Assembly (NCBI RefSeq): GCF_014200595.1
Contig: NZ_JACHCG010000001.1
Location: forward strand, 2,294,001 to 2,358,000
Direction: 5' to 3'
DNA: 64,000 bases
Source: Pedobacter cryoconitis
GTDB lineage: Bacteria; Bacteroidota; Bacteroidia; Sphingobacteriales; Sphingobacteriaceae
Position 1 is the first letter of the stretch; every line of letters begins with the position of its first letter. A model generated the notes under the pieces. It did no database searches, was not told the DNA's origin, and saw only the letters and a list, made by a program, of their open reading frames with translations. Of this stretch, positions 9,067 through 18,833 are shown one piece after another. The translations under genes and the position numbers were made by a program.

Positions 9067-10353
9067 CTATCGTTTTTCTATTTCAACAAAAGCTCTGTTC
9101 GTGTGTCCAACATAAATTTGACGCGGACGGCCGATAGGCTCTTTATTTTCGTGCATTTCTTTCCACTGTGCAATCCATCCCGGTAAACGGCCAAGGGCAA
9201 ATAATACAGTAAACATATCTGTAGGGAAACCTAAAGCTCTGTAGATAATACCTGAGTAAAAATCAACATTAGGGTATAATTTACGCTCTACAAAATAAGG
9301 ATCACTTAAAGCTGCTTCTTCCAGTTTTTTAGCAATTTCAAGCACAGGATCATTGATACCTAATTTCTCCAGGATATCATCACATGCTTTTTTGATAATC
9401 TTAGCGCGTGGATCAAAGTTTTTATATACCCTGTGTCCAAATCCCATCATACGGAAAGGATCATTTTTATCTTTTGCTTTATTGATCCATTTCTCGGTAT
9501 CTCCACCATCTTCTTTGATCAGTTCAAGCATTTCAATTACAGCCTGGTTAGCACCACCATGAAGCGGGCCCCATAAAGCATCAATACCAGCAGAAACTGA
9601 AGCGTATAAATTACAATCTGAAGAGCCTACCATTCTTACTGTAGATGCAGAACAGTTTTGCTCATGATCAGCATGTAAAATCAATAAAGTATTCATTGCT
9701 TTCACTACTACCGGGTCAATTTCAACCTCTTCTGTACGCTGACCGAAAGTCATGTTCAGGTAGTTACTTACATAATCATATTTATTTTTTGGATAGATCA
9801 GCGGATGACCTAAAGATTTTTTATAGATAAATGATACAATTGTTGGGAACTTAGCCAGCAATTTGATCATCGTAAGGTTCATTGTTTCAGGCGAAGAATT
9901 AGCATTCAACGACTCAGGATAAAATGTTGACAATGAACATACCAATGAAGCTAACTGAGCCATTGGGTGAGATTTCGAAGGATAGCCGTCCAGGAATTTT
10001 TTCATATCCTCATGGATCAGCGTATGCTTGGTGATTTGAGATTGAAAATCTTCAAGCGCTTTAGCTGTTGGCAGATCGCCGTAGATCAGCAGAAAAGCAA
10101 CTTCAAGAAAAGTAGATTTCTCCGCCAGCTCCTCAATTGCATAACCTCTGTATTTCAAGACTCCTTTTTCACCATCTAAAAAGGTAATTGCACTTTTTGT
10201 AGATCCTGTGTTTTTGTAGCCTAAGTCCAGGGTAATGTGTCCTGTTAAATCCCTTAATTTTGAAATATCAATTGACTTTTCACCCTCGGTACCAGTTACA
10301 ATGGGAAATTCATATACTTTACCATCGATCTTAATTTCTGCAATATCTGACAT
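9067..10353 (-). CDS. gltA: Citrate synthase
   Basis: First enzyme of the TCA cycle: oxaloacetate plus acetyl-CoA gives citrate and CoA. At 428 residues with a 45-residue N-terminal beta domain, it fits the type II (hexameric) bacterial class. Active-site blocks are present: GPLHGGANQAVIEML, GFGHRVYKNFDPRA, and the aspartate in PNVDFYSGIIYRALG. It is alone on its strand and ends at the bidirectional hairpin at 8980-9012. Confidence 0.97.
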   Translation of the reverse strand: MSDIAEIKIDGKVYEFPIVTGTEGEKSIDISKLRDLTGHITLDLGYKNTGSTKSAITFLDGEKGVLKYRGYAIEELAEKSTFLEVAFLLIYGDLPTAKALEDFQSQITKHTLIHEDMKKFLDGYPSKSHPMAQLASLVCSLSTFYPESLNANSSPETMNLTMIKLLAKFPTIVSFIYKKSLGHPLIYPKNKYDYVSNYLNMTFGQRTEEVEIDPVVVKAMNTLLILHADHEQNCSASTVRMVGSSDCNLYASVSAGIDALWGPLHGGANQAVIEMLELIKEDGGDTEKWINKAKDKNDPFRMMGFGHRVYKNFDPRAKIIKKACDDILEKLGINDPVLEIAKKLEEAALSDPYFVERKLYPNVDFYSGIIYRALGFPTDMFTVLFALGRLPGWIAQWKEMHENKEPIGRPRQIYVGHTNRAFVEIEKR

Positions 10354-10471
10354 ATATCTTCTAATTTATAAATAACAAATTTAACTATTCTAATGAAATA
10401 GCCTACATACAATGATAACAAAGCTGTTAAATAATTGTTAACCGCGGGTCATCATTAAGTAAGAATTGAGC

Positions 10472-11011
10472 TTATTTCTTTGCTTTAATCACTTCCAGCA
10501 CTGCGCCGCAAGTCAACATTTCTTTTCCATAATATGGATTGCTGATCTTTTTCTCTGAAGACAACCAATCTCCCCCATCACCATTATTGGCCATCGGGCA
10601 ATGTTGTACATAAATAGATCCTTGTGTAATATCAGCATGTTTAAAGAGTGCAATTACATCAGAACTCAACGCAGTGAATTCTTTACGCTGGATCTTAATA
10701 TCCTCAGTACCTGCAATTTTCTCTGCAATCAAAGCTGTATTTTCACAGCCTTCATAAGCTTTAAGGGAAGTGGCCAGATCAAGCGCAGTCTGGTGGGCAG
10801 CTGCTGCATTACCGGCAACCAGCGAATTTTTCAGGCTGATATAGCCCTTATATATACTTTCCGATTTAGGATCAGCAAGCTTAACATCATTCACCTCTGC
10901 CGCCTGACCGGCAGCAGCTGTGCTGTCTGTTACAGCAGTTTCATTTTTCACGGCACCAGTACAAGCCATCAAAGTTGATAAAACTGCCATTCCAATATAT
11001 TTCTTCATCAA
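10472..11011 (-). CDS. DUF3347 lipoprotein
   Basis: 179 residues. The signal ends in a lipobox (LSTLMAC), predicting a lipid-anchored periplasmic or outer-membrane protein. The rest is a helical DUF3347 domain with the conserved end YVQHCPMANNGDGGDWLSSEKKISNPYYGKEMLTCG. That motif is also found at the C-terminus of some CusB/CzcB-type efflux adaptors, where it is thought to contact metal. A role in metal handling is therefore possible but not shown here. It stands alone. Confidence 0.85.
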   Translation of the reverse strand: MMKKYIGMAVLSTLMACTGAVKNETAVTDSTAAAGQAAEVNDVKLADPKSESIYKGYISLKNSLVAGNAAAAHQTALDLATSLKAYEGCENTALIAEKIAGTEDIKIQRKEFTALSSDVIALFKHADITQGSIYVQHCPMANNGDGGDWLSSEKKISNPYYGKEMLTCGAVLEVIKAKK

Positions 11012-11360
11012 TTTCGTTTTTTGCTCAAAATACTATTTTAATTTTAAATACTTAAAAAACCACAGGATAAATGAACTGCTTTTCATAAATATTGCAATTA
11101 GTTGAGAAGTGAGCCTGTACGAAATTATAAAATAAGATCAATTAAGATCTGAGTTTACCCCTGCAACACAGGAGCATAAATTTAAGTAAGTGAAAACATA
11201 TCTTCATTTTATAGCCGAATGAGATTAATAGTTAAAAAATAGTTATCAAGAGGTAAAACGTATGATAACTATATAATGCTACAGTGCTTTGCAACAATAT
11301 TTTTTAAGCTATAGGGGTATCACCTGCCCGATGCGTCTTAGTTGTGAATTTAAATCAAAC
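11012..11360. other. Gene-free region with short direct repeat
   Basis: 349 bases between two divergent genes. It is AT-rich and holds no convincing ORF. TAAGATC occurs twice ten bases apart (11133-11139 and 11143-11149), one helical turn, as in a regulator site. An in-frame TTG at 11289 extends the next gene, but the extra residues do not look like a signal peptide. The region is probably the promoter area of the lipoprotein and of the TonB receptor. Confidence 0.4.
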
Positions 11361-13790
11361 ATGAGCACACCTAATTTCAGAAATTTTACCAGATTAACCC
11401 TACTCTCCTCTTTTTTATTCATCAGTCTTAAAAATAACAGTACACAGGCACAAACCAGTTTAAAATCTGCACCCCTGCAAAAAGGCGGGTCAAAAACATT
11501 AAATGGAAGAATAACAGATCAGGCTACTGGCGAAACATTGATTGGTGTAAGTATTACTACAAAAAATATAAAAACTGGTACTACAACAAATAACTACGGC
11601 TATTTCAGTCTCACGATTCCCACAGATACCGCCACTTTCCGTATCTCTTATATAGGTTATCAAACTATAGATACCCTGATTAACTTAGCAGTAAAAAGTA
11701 CGGTTGCTTTTCGGCTGAAGCCTCTGCAAAACGAATTAAATACTGTTATTATTAAAGGGGCTAACAGCACGCCTATTCAAAATACTTCTCAAATGGGCAA
11801 AATTAACCTGCCCATCAGCCAGATTCAGGCCTTACCCAGGTTTTTTGGCGAACCTGATTTATTCAAAGCCCTGCAAACACTCCCCGGCGTACAACAAGGA
11901 AGTGAAGGTACCAGTGCAATGCTGGTCCGCGGAGGTTCGCAGGATCAAAATCTGATTTTACTGGATGGCGCTCCTTTATATAACCCGTCCCATTTATTAG
12001 GGATATTTTCAGCCTTCAACACCTATGCTATTAAAAATGTAGATCTCTACAAAGGTGCTTTCCCGGCCCGTTATGGAGGCCGCTTATCTTCAGTTGTTGA
12101 TATCTCGATGAATGATGGCAATATGAACAAAGTGCATGGGCAATTTACCTTAGGGCTGCTCGCCTCACAATTAACCGTTGAAGGGCCATTGAAAAAAGAT
12201 AAAACCTCTTTTATCATTTCCGGCCGCAGAACTTATCACGACTTGATTATTTCCCCGATATTAAAAAGCAGCCAGCGGGATGTAGAAAAATTTCAATTGT
12301 ACTTTTATGATCTCAATGCTAAAATTCACCATAAATTCTCCGATCAGGACCACCTGTATTTAAGTTTTTACAACGGTCAGGATAAGTTAAGAACAAAAGT
12401 AAAACAAGCAAGCAGTGATGATGGCGCTACTGCTCTGGGTGATTTTGGTTTAGGCTGGCGTAACCTGACAGGTGCAGCAAGATGGAATCATATTTTTTCC
12501 AATAAGCTATTCGCAAATACAACCCTGACCACCTCGCAATACAAATTTAATACGTCCATGACCTCCTCAATTTTTGGTTCAAAAGAGAATCTGAACTCAG
12601 ATGACATCCTGAACATTAATTCAGGAATTACGGATTATACGGCAAAAATAGATTTTGATTATCAGCCATCACCTGCGCATAGTATTAAAATGGGGCTTTC
12701 TTCTACCCTGCATACCTTTACTCCCGGTACCAGTCTTTCCAAACAGTCTTTCAATAATGAAACTTTAAAAGACGAAAACCTGGGTAGTAAAATTAAAGCA
12801 ACTGAACTGGATTTATATGCAGAAGATGACTGGACGATCACTGATAAACTAAAAGCAAATATAGGCCTGCATGCAAGCGGATTTAATGTACAGGGGAAAT
12901 TCTACACTTCCCTGCAACCACGCATCAGTGCACGTTATTTATTACCAGGAGACTGGGCACTCAAAGCATCTTATGCAAAGATGACCCAGTATATGCACCT
13001 GTTAGCCAGCAATTCTATTTCCCTGCCTACCGATCTTTGGGTTCCTGCAACAAATAAAGTACTTCCACAGCAATCCAATCAATTTTCGTTGGGTGTATCC
13101 CGTAATATTTTTAATGATCAGTTCGAATTCTCTGCCGAAAGTTATTATAAGACAATGAATAATATCATTGAATATAAAGACGGCGCAGACTATGTAGTAA
13201 CCAGCGAGCATAATGACTGGGAAAACAAAATTACCACTGGTAAAGGTAAGGCCTATGGACTGGAACTATTCCTTCAGAAAAAAACAGGCCGCTTAACCGG
13301 CTGGGCCAGCTATGCACTCGCCTGGACAAACCGCAGCCTGCCAGAGATCAACCAGGGAAAAACTTATCCTTATAAATATGATCGCAGGAATACGCTTAAC
13401 CTGGTCGGGGTTTATAAGTTAAAACCAGGAATTGAACTTTCTGCAACTTTTGTCTATCAGAGCGCATCTCCTTTCACCATGCCTACCACACAGTTTGAAG
13501 GAGTCAGCCCCGGACAGGATCAGCAAGAAAGAACTAAAAAAATTGATTATATCGAATCCAGAAATAATGTCCGTATACAACCCACACATAGATTAGATGT
13601 TGGCATCAGCTTTATCAAACTCAAAGAAAGCGGTAAAGTCCGTACCTGGAATGTCAGTATATACAACGTTTATAACAGGCAGAATTTATTCTATTTCAAG
13701 GTCAACGACTACAAAGGCAATACTGCTAACCTGACCGGAAATAGCTTGTTGCCAATCATGCCAAGTGTCTCTTATAGTCTTAAATTTTAA
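11361..13790 (+). CDS. TonB-dependent receptor with carboxypeptidase-like domain
   Basis: Outer-membrane importer of 809 residues from the preferred ATG. A longer reading from TTG at 11289 is possible but adds residues ahead of the signal sequence (RLTLLSSFLFISLKNNSTQAQ). Next comes a carboxypeptidase-regulatory-like domain (LNGRITDQATGETLIGVSI), then the plug (LVRGGSQDQNLILLDGAPLYNPSHLLGIF), then a large beta-barrel ending in aromatic SYSLKF. It is followed at once by a DUF4249 gene, a standing partnership in Bacteroidota. The substrate is unknown. Confidence 0.92.
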   Translation: MSTPNFRNFTRLTLLSSFLFISLKNNSTQAQTSLKSAPLQKGGSKTLNGRITDQATGETLIGVSITTKNIKTGTTTNNYGYFSLTIPTDTATFRISYIGYQTIDTLINLAVKSTVAFRLKPLQNELNTVIIKGANSTPIQNTSQMGKINLPISQIQALPRFFGEPDLFKALQTLPGVQQGSEGTSAMLVRGGSQDQNLILLDGAPLYNPSHLLGIFSAFNTYAIKNVDLYKGAFPARYGGRLSSVVDISMNDGNMNKVHGQFTLGLLASQLTVEGPLKKDKTSFIISGRRTYHDLIISPILKSSQRDVEKFQLYFYDLNAKIHHKFSDQDHLYLSFYNGQDKLRTKVKQASSDDGATALGDFGLGWRNLTGAARWNHIFSNKLFANTTLTTSQYKFNTSMTSSIFGSKENLNSDDILNINSGITDYTAKIDFDYQPSPAHSIKMGLSSTLHTFTPGTSLSKQSFNNETLKDENLGSKIKATELDLYAEDDWTITDKLKANIGLHASGFNVQGKFYTSLQPRISARYLLPGDWALKASYAKMTQYMHLLASNSISLPTDLWVPATNKVLPQQSNQFSLGVSRNIFNDQFEFSAESYYKTMNNIIEYKDGADYVVTSEHNDWENKITTGKGKAYGLELFLQKKTGRLTGWASYALAWTNRSLPEINQGKTYPYKYDRRNTLNLVGVYKLKPGIELSATFVYQSASPFTMPTTQFEGVSPGQDQQERTKKIDYIESRNNVRIQPTHRLDVGISFIKLKESGKVRTWNVSIYNVYNRQNLFYFKVNDYKGNTANLTGNSLLPIMPSVSYSLKF

Positions 13791-13800
13791 TTCTGAAATC

Positions 13801-14667
13801 ATGAAAACATTTAATTTCTTACCCATATTCGCCACTATCTTATTAACCTCTTGTGAAAAGAAACTAACTATCGACTTAGCCTCAGATGCAGACCGCCCGG
13901 TGCTAAATGTACTGATGAATGAAAATGCCCCGCTAAAAGCACGCTTTACCTTATCCGGCCGGTTAGCGGATGGGGAATCGTTTAAAGACCCTGCAAATGC
14001 GGAAACCAGATTATATGAAAATGATGTTTTTAAAGAGTCATTGAAGCCTCAGACCATAGATGGCAAAAAATATTATGTAAGCACTATTGGTGTACTTAAG
14101 GATAAAAAGTATAGCATCACAGCTACTGCGCCCGGTTTTAACCTGGTAGAAGGCAGTGATATTATTCCGGATATCAATACTATAGAAATTAATAATCAGG
14201 CTGTTATCGAATCAAATAGCGATCAGTATAAATTTAAGTTCAATTTTCTGCTGAAGAATACCAGCAAAGAAAAGCAATATTACCGCTTCAGAATCTTATA
14301 TGAAGAAAACAACTCCGGCAAAACGATCAAAAAGGCACCGTTTTATATCCGCCCGGTAAATACTTCCGATATTTTCGGAAGCGGAAACTCCAGCAAAAAA
14401 GAGTGGTTTGTAGAAAAAGCGCAACCAGCTGGTGAGACTATCTTTTATGCTTTCAGTACAGATGATAATCCAGCATCAAAGAAGAGATATATTGAGGTTA
14501 CCCTGTTTACTGAAACCAGTTATAAATATTTAAAGAGTGTAGCTAAAGCAGAGGATAGTAGAAATAGCCCTTTTGCGGAAAAAGTAATTATCCACAGCAA
14601 TATACAAAATGGCCTGGGCATAGTTGGAGGTTTATCTGCTAAAGAATTCCCTATACCGAACCCTTAA
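13801..14667 (+). CDS. DUF4249 lipoprotein, partner of the TonB receptor
   Basis: 288 residues from ATG 13801, which gives a clean lipoprotein signal (FATILLTSCEKK). The remainder is beta-rich (LNVLMNENAPLKARFTLSG, YSITATAPGF), as expected for DUF4249 proteins, which are predicted surface lipoproteins encoded next to TonB receptors. It starts ten bases after the receptor stop, so the two form a unit. It probably helps capture the receptor ligand. The ligand is unknown. Confidence 0.88.
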   Translation: MKTFNFLPIFATILLTSCEKKLTIDLASDADRPVLNVLMNENAPLKARFTLSGRLADGESFKDPANAETRLYENDVFKESLKPQTIDGKKYYVSTIGVLKDKKYSITATAPGFNLVEGSDIIPDINTIEINNQAVIESNSDQYKFKFNFLLKNTSKEKQYYRFRILYEENNSGKTIKKAPFYIRPVNTSDIFGSGNSSKKEWFVEKAQPAGETIFYAFSTDDNPASKKRYIEVTLFTETSYKYLKSVAKAEDSRNSPFAEKVIIHSNIQNGLGIVGGLSAKEFPIPNP

Positions 14668-14674
14668 AACCAGG

Positions 14675-16555
14675 TTAGCCAACCGGTAAACGGAAAAAGA
14701 AAGTGGAGCCATAACCAGGCTCGCTTTCTATCCAGAAATTCCCCTGATGCCTTCTTAAAATTTCCGAAGAAATGAAAAGGCCAAGACCAAGTCCTTCAAA
14801 CCGCATAGCATTATCTCCGACCCTATAATATCTTTCAAATAACCTCTTCCTATCTTTTTCAGCTATACCAATACCAAAATCCTGGACAGATACAATTAAA
14901 TCATTCCCTTCAAGCGTTGACTTTACAATTATCTTTAGACCATCAGGAGAATATTTCACTGCATTGGTCAAAAAATTATGAACCACCTGTTCCAATCTGT
15001 ACCGGTCTCCCAGGCAACTGATTTCCACTGCATTTTCCAAAATTATTGTATGATCCGGAGCAGTCAGCTGAACATTTTCTATAGTTTCGATCAGCATTTT
15101 TCTGAAGTCGAAAGGTTCAAGCTCATAGTTAATTTTCCCGGCATTGATCTTGGTCACATCCAGCAGATCTTTAATTAACCTTTCTAACCGGGCTATATTC
15201 TGAGCAGACTTCAGGATAAAACCATCCAGTGCATGTTCCTGATTTTTACGCTGAATCAGCTGATTAAATGCCTTGATGCTGGTCAGCGGTGTTTTAAGTT
15301 CATGACTTGCAATAGATATAAATTCATCTTTACGCTGCTCATTGCTTTTTTGCAGCTCAATATTGGTATTCGTTCCTATCCAAAGTAATAATTTACCATT
15401 TTCAATCAGTGGGATGGCTCTGGACAGGAACCACCTGTAATTCCCATCCTGGAACAATAACCGAAACTCAGTTACATACTCACATCCTGTTTCCAAAGCA
15501 TTGCTCCACTTTTCAAGAGACTCCGCTAAATCATCAGGATGTACAAATTTCTGCCAGCCATGTCCTATAACTGTTGCGACATCAAAACCAAAATCATCGC
15601 ACACTACCTGGTTTACATAATCCAGCAAACCTGCCGAATCAGCTGTCCACACCTGCTGTGGCAATGCATTCAGTAAAAACCTGATCCTGGATTCATTTTC
15701 TGCCAGTTCAAGATTGGAGAATGATAATTCTTCATTAATAGCCGTCAGCCTTTCTGCTAATTGTTGTTCCCGCTGGAGTCCCATGATATTGTCGGTTACA
15801 TCTTCGGCCATCACCAGAATACTATCTGTCACTCCATCACTATTTTTCAGTGGTGTATAGGAAAAGTCCATGTAGACACTTTTTAAACGTCCGCCTACAA
15901 CGAGTTGTACAACTGCACCTCTGTTACTAAACGCGATCCCTGAAGTATAAACCTGTTGTAATAATTTAGGAAATACCTGGTCCGTTAATTCTGGCATAAA
16001 TTCCAGTAAAGGCAATCCTTGAATAGAGTCATTTCTATCCCATAAATTTAACATCTTCTCATTGACGATTTCCAGTACCATTGTTTCACCAGACAAGATG
16101 CAAAGGCCTATGGGAATATGACTAACGATATTTAACAGTTCAGGATGTTGTTGAATACCTGTATACTTTTGTTTTTTTTGAAGTTTAAGAGTCAGGATAA
16201 TATATGGAGGCTGTCCATTTTCATTCTCTATGGGAATAATTTCCAGTTCCCAGCGGGTTTTGCCATGCCCGGTTGCGGCAAACTGATAGTCGAAATCATA
16301 AAGAAATAAGGTCTGCTTCAGTTCAACTGATTGAATCAGCGCATTTTCGAGTAAAACCAAATTGTCACTGCTACAATTTCCAGCATTAAATAAGTCCCAG
16401 ATACTTTTACCAGCAATACTGAAAGTCTCATTTAAACTTGCACTTCTGAAAGCTTCATTATCATAAATAATTTTAAAATCCCGGCCATGAACACTTAAGA
16501 GTATACGCGGTGAAGAAATATTGAACAAAGCTTGAAAAAGGGCATCAGTAAGCAT
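14675..16555 (-). CDS. PAS-domain sensor histidine kinase
   Basis: 626 residues with no membrane segment, so probably a cytoplasmic sensor. PAS-like domains cover about 10-130, 135-260 and 290-400, with a short coiled coil near 265-285. HisKA has the phospho-acceptor H418 (IASHELKTP). The ATPase domain shows the N-box at about 531 (FLTNAVKY), DFGIGI and GLGLGLFIS. No response regulator lies beside it. It converges with the DUF4249 gene seven bases away. The signal is unknown. Confidence 0.92.
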   Translation of the reverse strand: MLTDALFQALFNISSPRILLSVHGRDFKIIYDNEAFRSASLNETFSIAGKSIWDLFNAGNCSSDNLVLLENALIQSVELKQTLFLYDFDYQFAATGHGKTRWELEIIPIENENGQPPYIILTLKLQKKQKYTGIQQHPELLNIVSHIPIGLCILSGETMVLEIVNEKMLNLWDRNDSIQGLPLLEFMPELTDQVFPKLLQQVYTSGIAFSNRGAVVQLVVGGRLKSVYMDFSYTPLKNSDGVTDSILVMAEDVTDNIMGLQREQQLAERLTAINEELSFSNLELAENESRIRFLLNALPQQVWTADSAGLLDYVNQVVCDDFGFDVATVIGHGWQKFVHPDDLAESLEKWSNALETGCEYVTEFRLLFQDGNYRWFLSRAIPLIENGKLLLWIGTNTNIELQKSNEQRKDEFISIASHELKTPLTSIKAFNQLIQRKNQEHALDGFILKSAQNIARLERLIKDLLDVTKINAGKINYELEPFDFRKMLIETIENVQLTAPDHTIILENAVEISCLGDRYRLEQVVHNFLTNAVKYSPDGLKIIVKSTLEGNDLIVSVQDFGIGIAEKDRKRLFERYYRVGDNAMRFEGLGLGLFISSEILRRHQGNFWIESEPGYGSTFFFRLPVG

Positions 16556-16710
16556 GGCTATCCATAAAGTAAGTCAGATTTTAAAGACAGTAAATATATT
16601 AAACCTGCATAACTTATTTTTATCTAAAAAATTACTAACAACATTAGTAAACAATAGAAATAAACGATTCTTTTCATATTTTCGTTAAATCTACTATAAC
16701 TAACTACTCA

Positions 16711-17715
16711 ATGAAAATCATGATTTTTGGAGCATCAGGCTCTGGTACAACCACTTTAGCTCATCGGCTCTCTATTGAGCTGGGCTTTAGCCACCTTGAT
16801 ACTGATGACTATTACTGGCTTAAAAGTGAAATACCTTTTGAGCTCAAACGCGATTCGCAAGAGCGCGATAACTTATTTACCAGCGATTTTAAGAAAAATG
16901 AAAACATTGTTGTTTCTGGCTCAATATTAAATTGGAACGAGAAATTTTTCAATTATTTCGACCTCGTTGTATTTCTATGGATCCCCCCTGCTGTAAGAAT
17001 AACCCGCTTAATTAAAAGAGAAACGGAAAGATTTGGAGACTTGCTGAAAACAGATGAATACCTGAAAAAAAAGTATGATGAATTTATTGAATTGGCATCA
17101 GGCTATGATCAGCCAGGTTTTCAAGGCAGGAGTTTCGAACGACATACCAATTGGCTCAATAAATTACAAGTTCCGGTCCTCAGATTAGAGAGTGATATTA
17201 CAATTGAAGAACGGCTGCGGCTGGTCAGGGAAAAAATTGAGCACCTGTCTATCCATCAGGAATTGACTTTTACAGAGAAAAATGAAATCAACAGGACACT
17301 CTATGACTTGTTGTTATCTGCCGATCCTTCTATAGAAGTTATCAATTCATATACACACAATAATGAGATTTTTGTTGCCTTATACCGGACAAAAATCATA
17401 GGTGCTTTTGTATTGCTGCCTTTAAATAAAAGCACTATTGAAATCAAGAATATTGCTGTTAAAACTCAGTATCAGGGTATTGGTCTGGGTAAACGCCTGC
17501 TGGAGAAAGCTGCTGTTGCTTCTTTAGCCAAGGGGTTTAAGACACTGAGGATTGCAACTGGTAATTCAAGTATTGGTCAGCTGGCCTTGTATCAAAAAGG
17601 AGGTTTTGAACTCGTGGGTATGAATCACAATTTCTTTATTGATCACTACCCTCACCCTATTATTGAAAATGGGATCCGGTGTAAACACCTGTTAATTTTG
17701 GAAAGGAGTATATAG
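16711..17715 (+). CDS. P-loop nucleotide kinase-like domain fused to GNAT acetyltransferase
   Basis: 334 residues in two parts. Residues 1-185 form an adenylate-kinase-like AAA domain with a Walker A loop (GASGSGTTT at 7-15), a DTDDYYW substrate loop and an LWIPPAVRITRLIKRE lid region. Residues about 190-334 form a GNAT N-acetyltransferase with the acetyl-CoA loop QYQGIGLGKRLLEKA and the closing LALYQKGGFELVGMNHNFF. No frameshift is seen at the join. The fusion suggests two activities on one pathway or substrate, but neither substrate is evident. Confidence 0.85.
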   Translation: MKIMIFGASGSGTTTLAHRLSIELGFSHLDTDDYYWLKSEIPFELKRDSQERDNLFTSDFKKNENIVVSGSILNWNEKFFNYFDLVVFLWIPPAVRITRLIKRETERFGDLLKTDEYLKKKYDEFIELASGYDQPGFQGRSFERHTNWLNKLQVPVLRLESDITIEERLRLVREKIEHLSIHQELTFTEKNEINRTLYDLLLSADPSIEVINSYTHNNEIFVALYRTKIIGAFVLLPLNKSTIEIKNIAVKTQYQGIGLGKRLLEKAAVASLAKGFKTLRIATGNSSIGQLALYQKGGFELVGMNHNFFIDHYPHPIIENGIRCKHLLILERSI

Positions 17716-18387
17716 CTACTGCGTTTTTTTCAGGTAAAGAATTACAATAAAATATAAACAGATCAGTCCGAGTATAAATCCACCTAATACATCTGTCACC
17801 CAATGGGCCCCCAGGTATATCCGTGAAAAAGGTATCGTTACGATCAGGAATGCTGACAGCAAAGCTACTATTATCCTTAAAACCAGGTTAATCTGTTTAA
17901 GATTCCACATCAGGAACAGGAGAAAGCCAAAAAATATGGTGTAAAATAAGGTATGTCCACTTGGAAAGCTTTGCTGTTTAGCAACTTCTACTATTCTGAC
18001 CAGGTTTACAGTAGGCCTTGGCCGGTTAACCAGTATTTTGATCACCGTACTGATCAGTCCTGAAATAAAAGTGAGTATCACAAAAAGTGCTTCTCTTCGG
18101 AATTTGAAGACATAAAAGACTATTGCTACTGCTAAGCCCATAAACATCGGAACAGGAAAGGCGCCAAACCAGCTAATCAACTCCATCATCTTATCCAGTT
18201 CAGGACCCTGAGTGGACTGTACTGCCGCAGAAACTTTTAAATCAATAGCCGATGGTGGAAACAATGCTACAAGGAAGGATAAAAACAAAAACCCCGAACA
18301 CAGGATTATTAAAAGCCAGATCAAAAATCTTTTTCTACTTACAGTTGTGGTATCTATCAATTTATACAAGATTACAGGAAATACCAA
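17716..18387 (-). CDS. PAP2-family membrane phosphatase
   Basis: 223 residues with about six membrane segments. The three acid-phosphatase blocks are present in order: KILVNRPRP, PSGHT, and SRIYLGAHWVTDVLGG, giving the catalytic histidine pair. Such enzymes dephosphorylate undecaprenyl pyrophosphate, phosphatidic acid or PGP, and the substrate cannot be told from the sequence. Its stop codon directly abuts the stop of the convergent kinase-GNAT gene. Confidence 0.9.
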   Translation of the reverse strand: MVFPVILYKLIDTTTVSRKRFLIWLLIILCSGFLFLSFLVALFPPSAIDLKVSAAVQSTQGPELDKMMELISWFGAFPVPMFMGLAVAIVFYVFKFRREALFVILTFISGLISTVIKILVNRPRPTVNLVRIVEVAKQQSFPSGHTLFYTIFFGFLLFLMWNLKQINLVLRIIVALLSAFLIVTIPFSRIYLGAHWVTDVLGGFILGLICLYFIVILYLKKTQ

Positions 18388-18571
18388 AAATACAAATCAT
18401 AATGGGAACCAATGACCAGTCCGGATATCAAAAATTGGCAATATTTTGATATTAATTTAAATTATATAATATTTTATCCAATTAATTTAAGTTAATGAGT
18501 TTTGAGAAACATTATCGCTATATTGTTACAATTATGGTCCTTACATCTACCCTGGGCCATATACCCTACCT

Positions 18572-18772
18572 ATGGAAAAAGAAAAATTAACACCTGTCTG
18601 GTACCCTGATCAGCTAACCGTCAAATTACGAGAAGATGCTGCATCTTTTAGTTTTGAGGTTAAAAACTATAGCCGTTTTCCTAAGCGGATGCAGGTCGGT
18701 TTCCAAAAAAATATTGCTTCTTTTTTGGGAATCTCTCTCCAAAAGCTCAGTAGCTTTCGCAGTAAAAAATGA
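18572..18772 (+). CDS. Small hypothetical protein (66 aa)
   Basis: 66 codons starting MEKEKLTPVWYPDQL. It is basic at the C-terminus (FPKRMQVGFQ, FRSKK) and lacks hydrophobic segments. It ends just before a strong terminator, and no other gene occupies the space, which supports it being expressed. No recognisable domain. Confidence 0.5.
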   Translation: MEKEKLTPVWYPDQLTVKLREDAASFSFEVKNYSRFPKRMQVGFQKNIASFLGISLQKLSSFRSKK

Positions 18773-18774
18773 GC

Positions 18775-18820
18775 AATAAAAAAGGCAGAAACGTTTCTAT
18801 AACGTCCTGCCTTTTTTATT
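18775..18820. terminator. Bidirectional terminator after hdc
   Basis: A 14-bp stem (18775-18788 with 18807-18820, core GGCAG/CTGCC) with an A-run before and a T-run after. It can serve both the small plus-strand gene and the minus-strand histidine decarboxylase gene that ends at 18834. Confidence 0.87.
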
Positions 18821-18833
18821 GAGAAGCTTGTAA

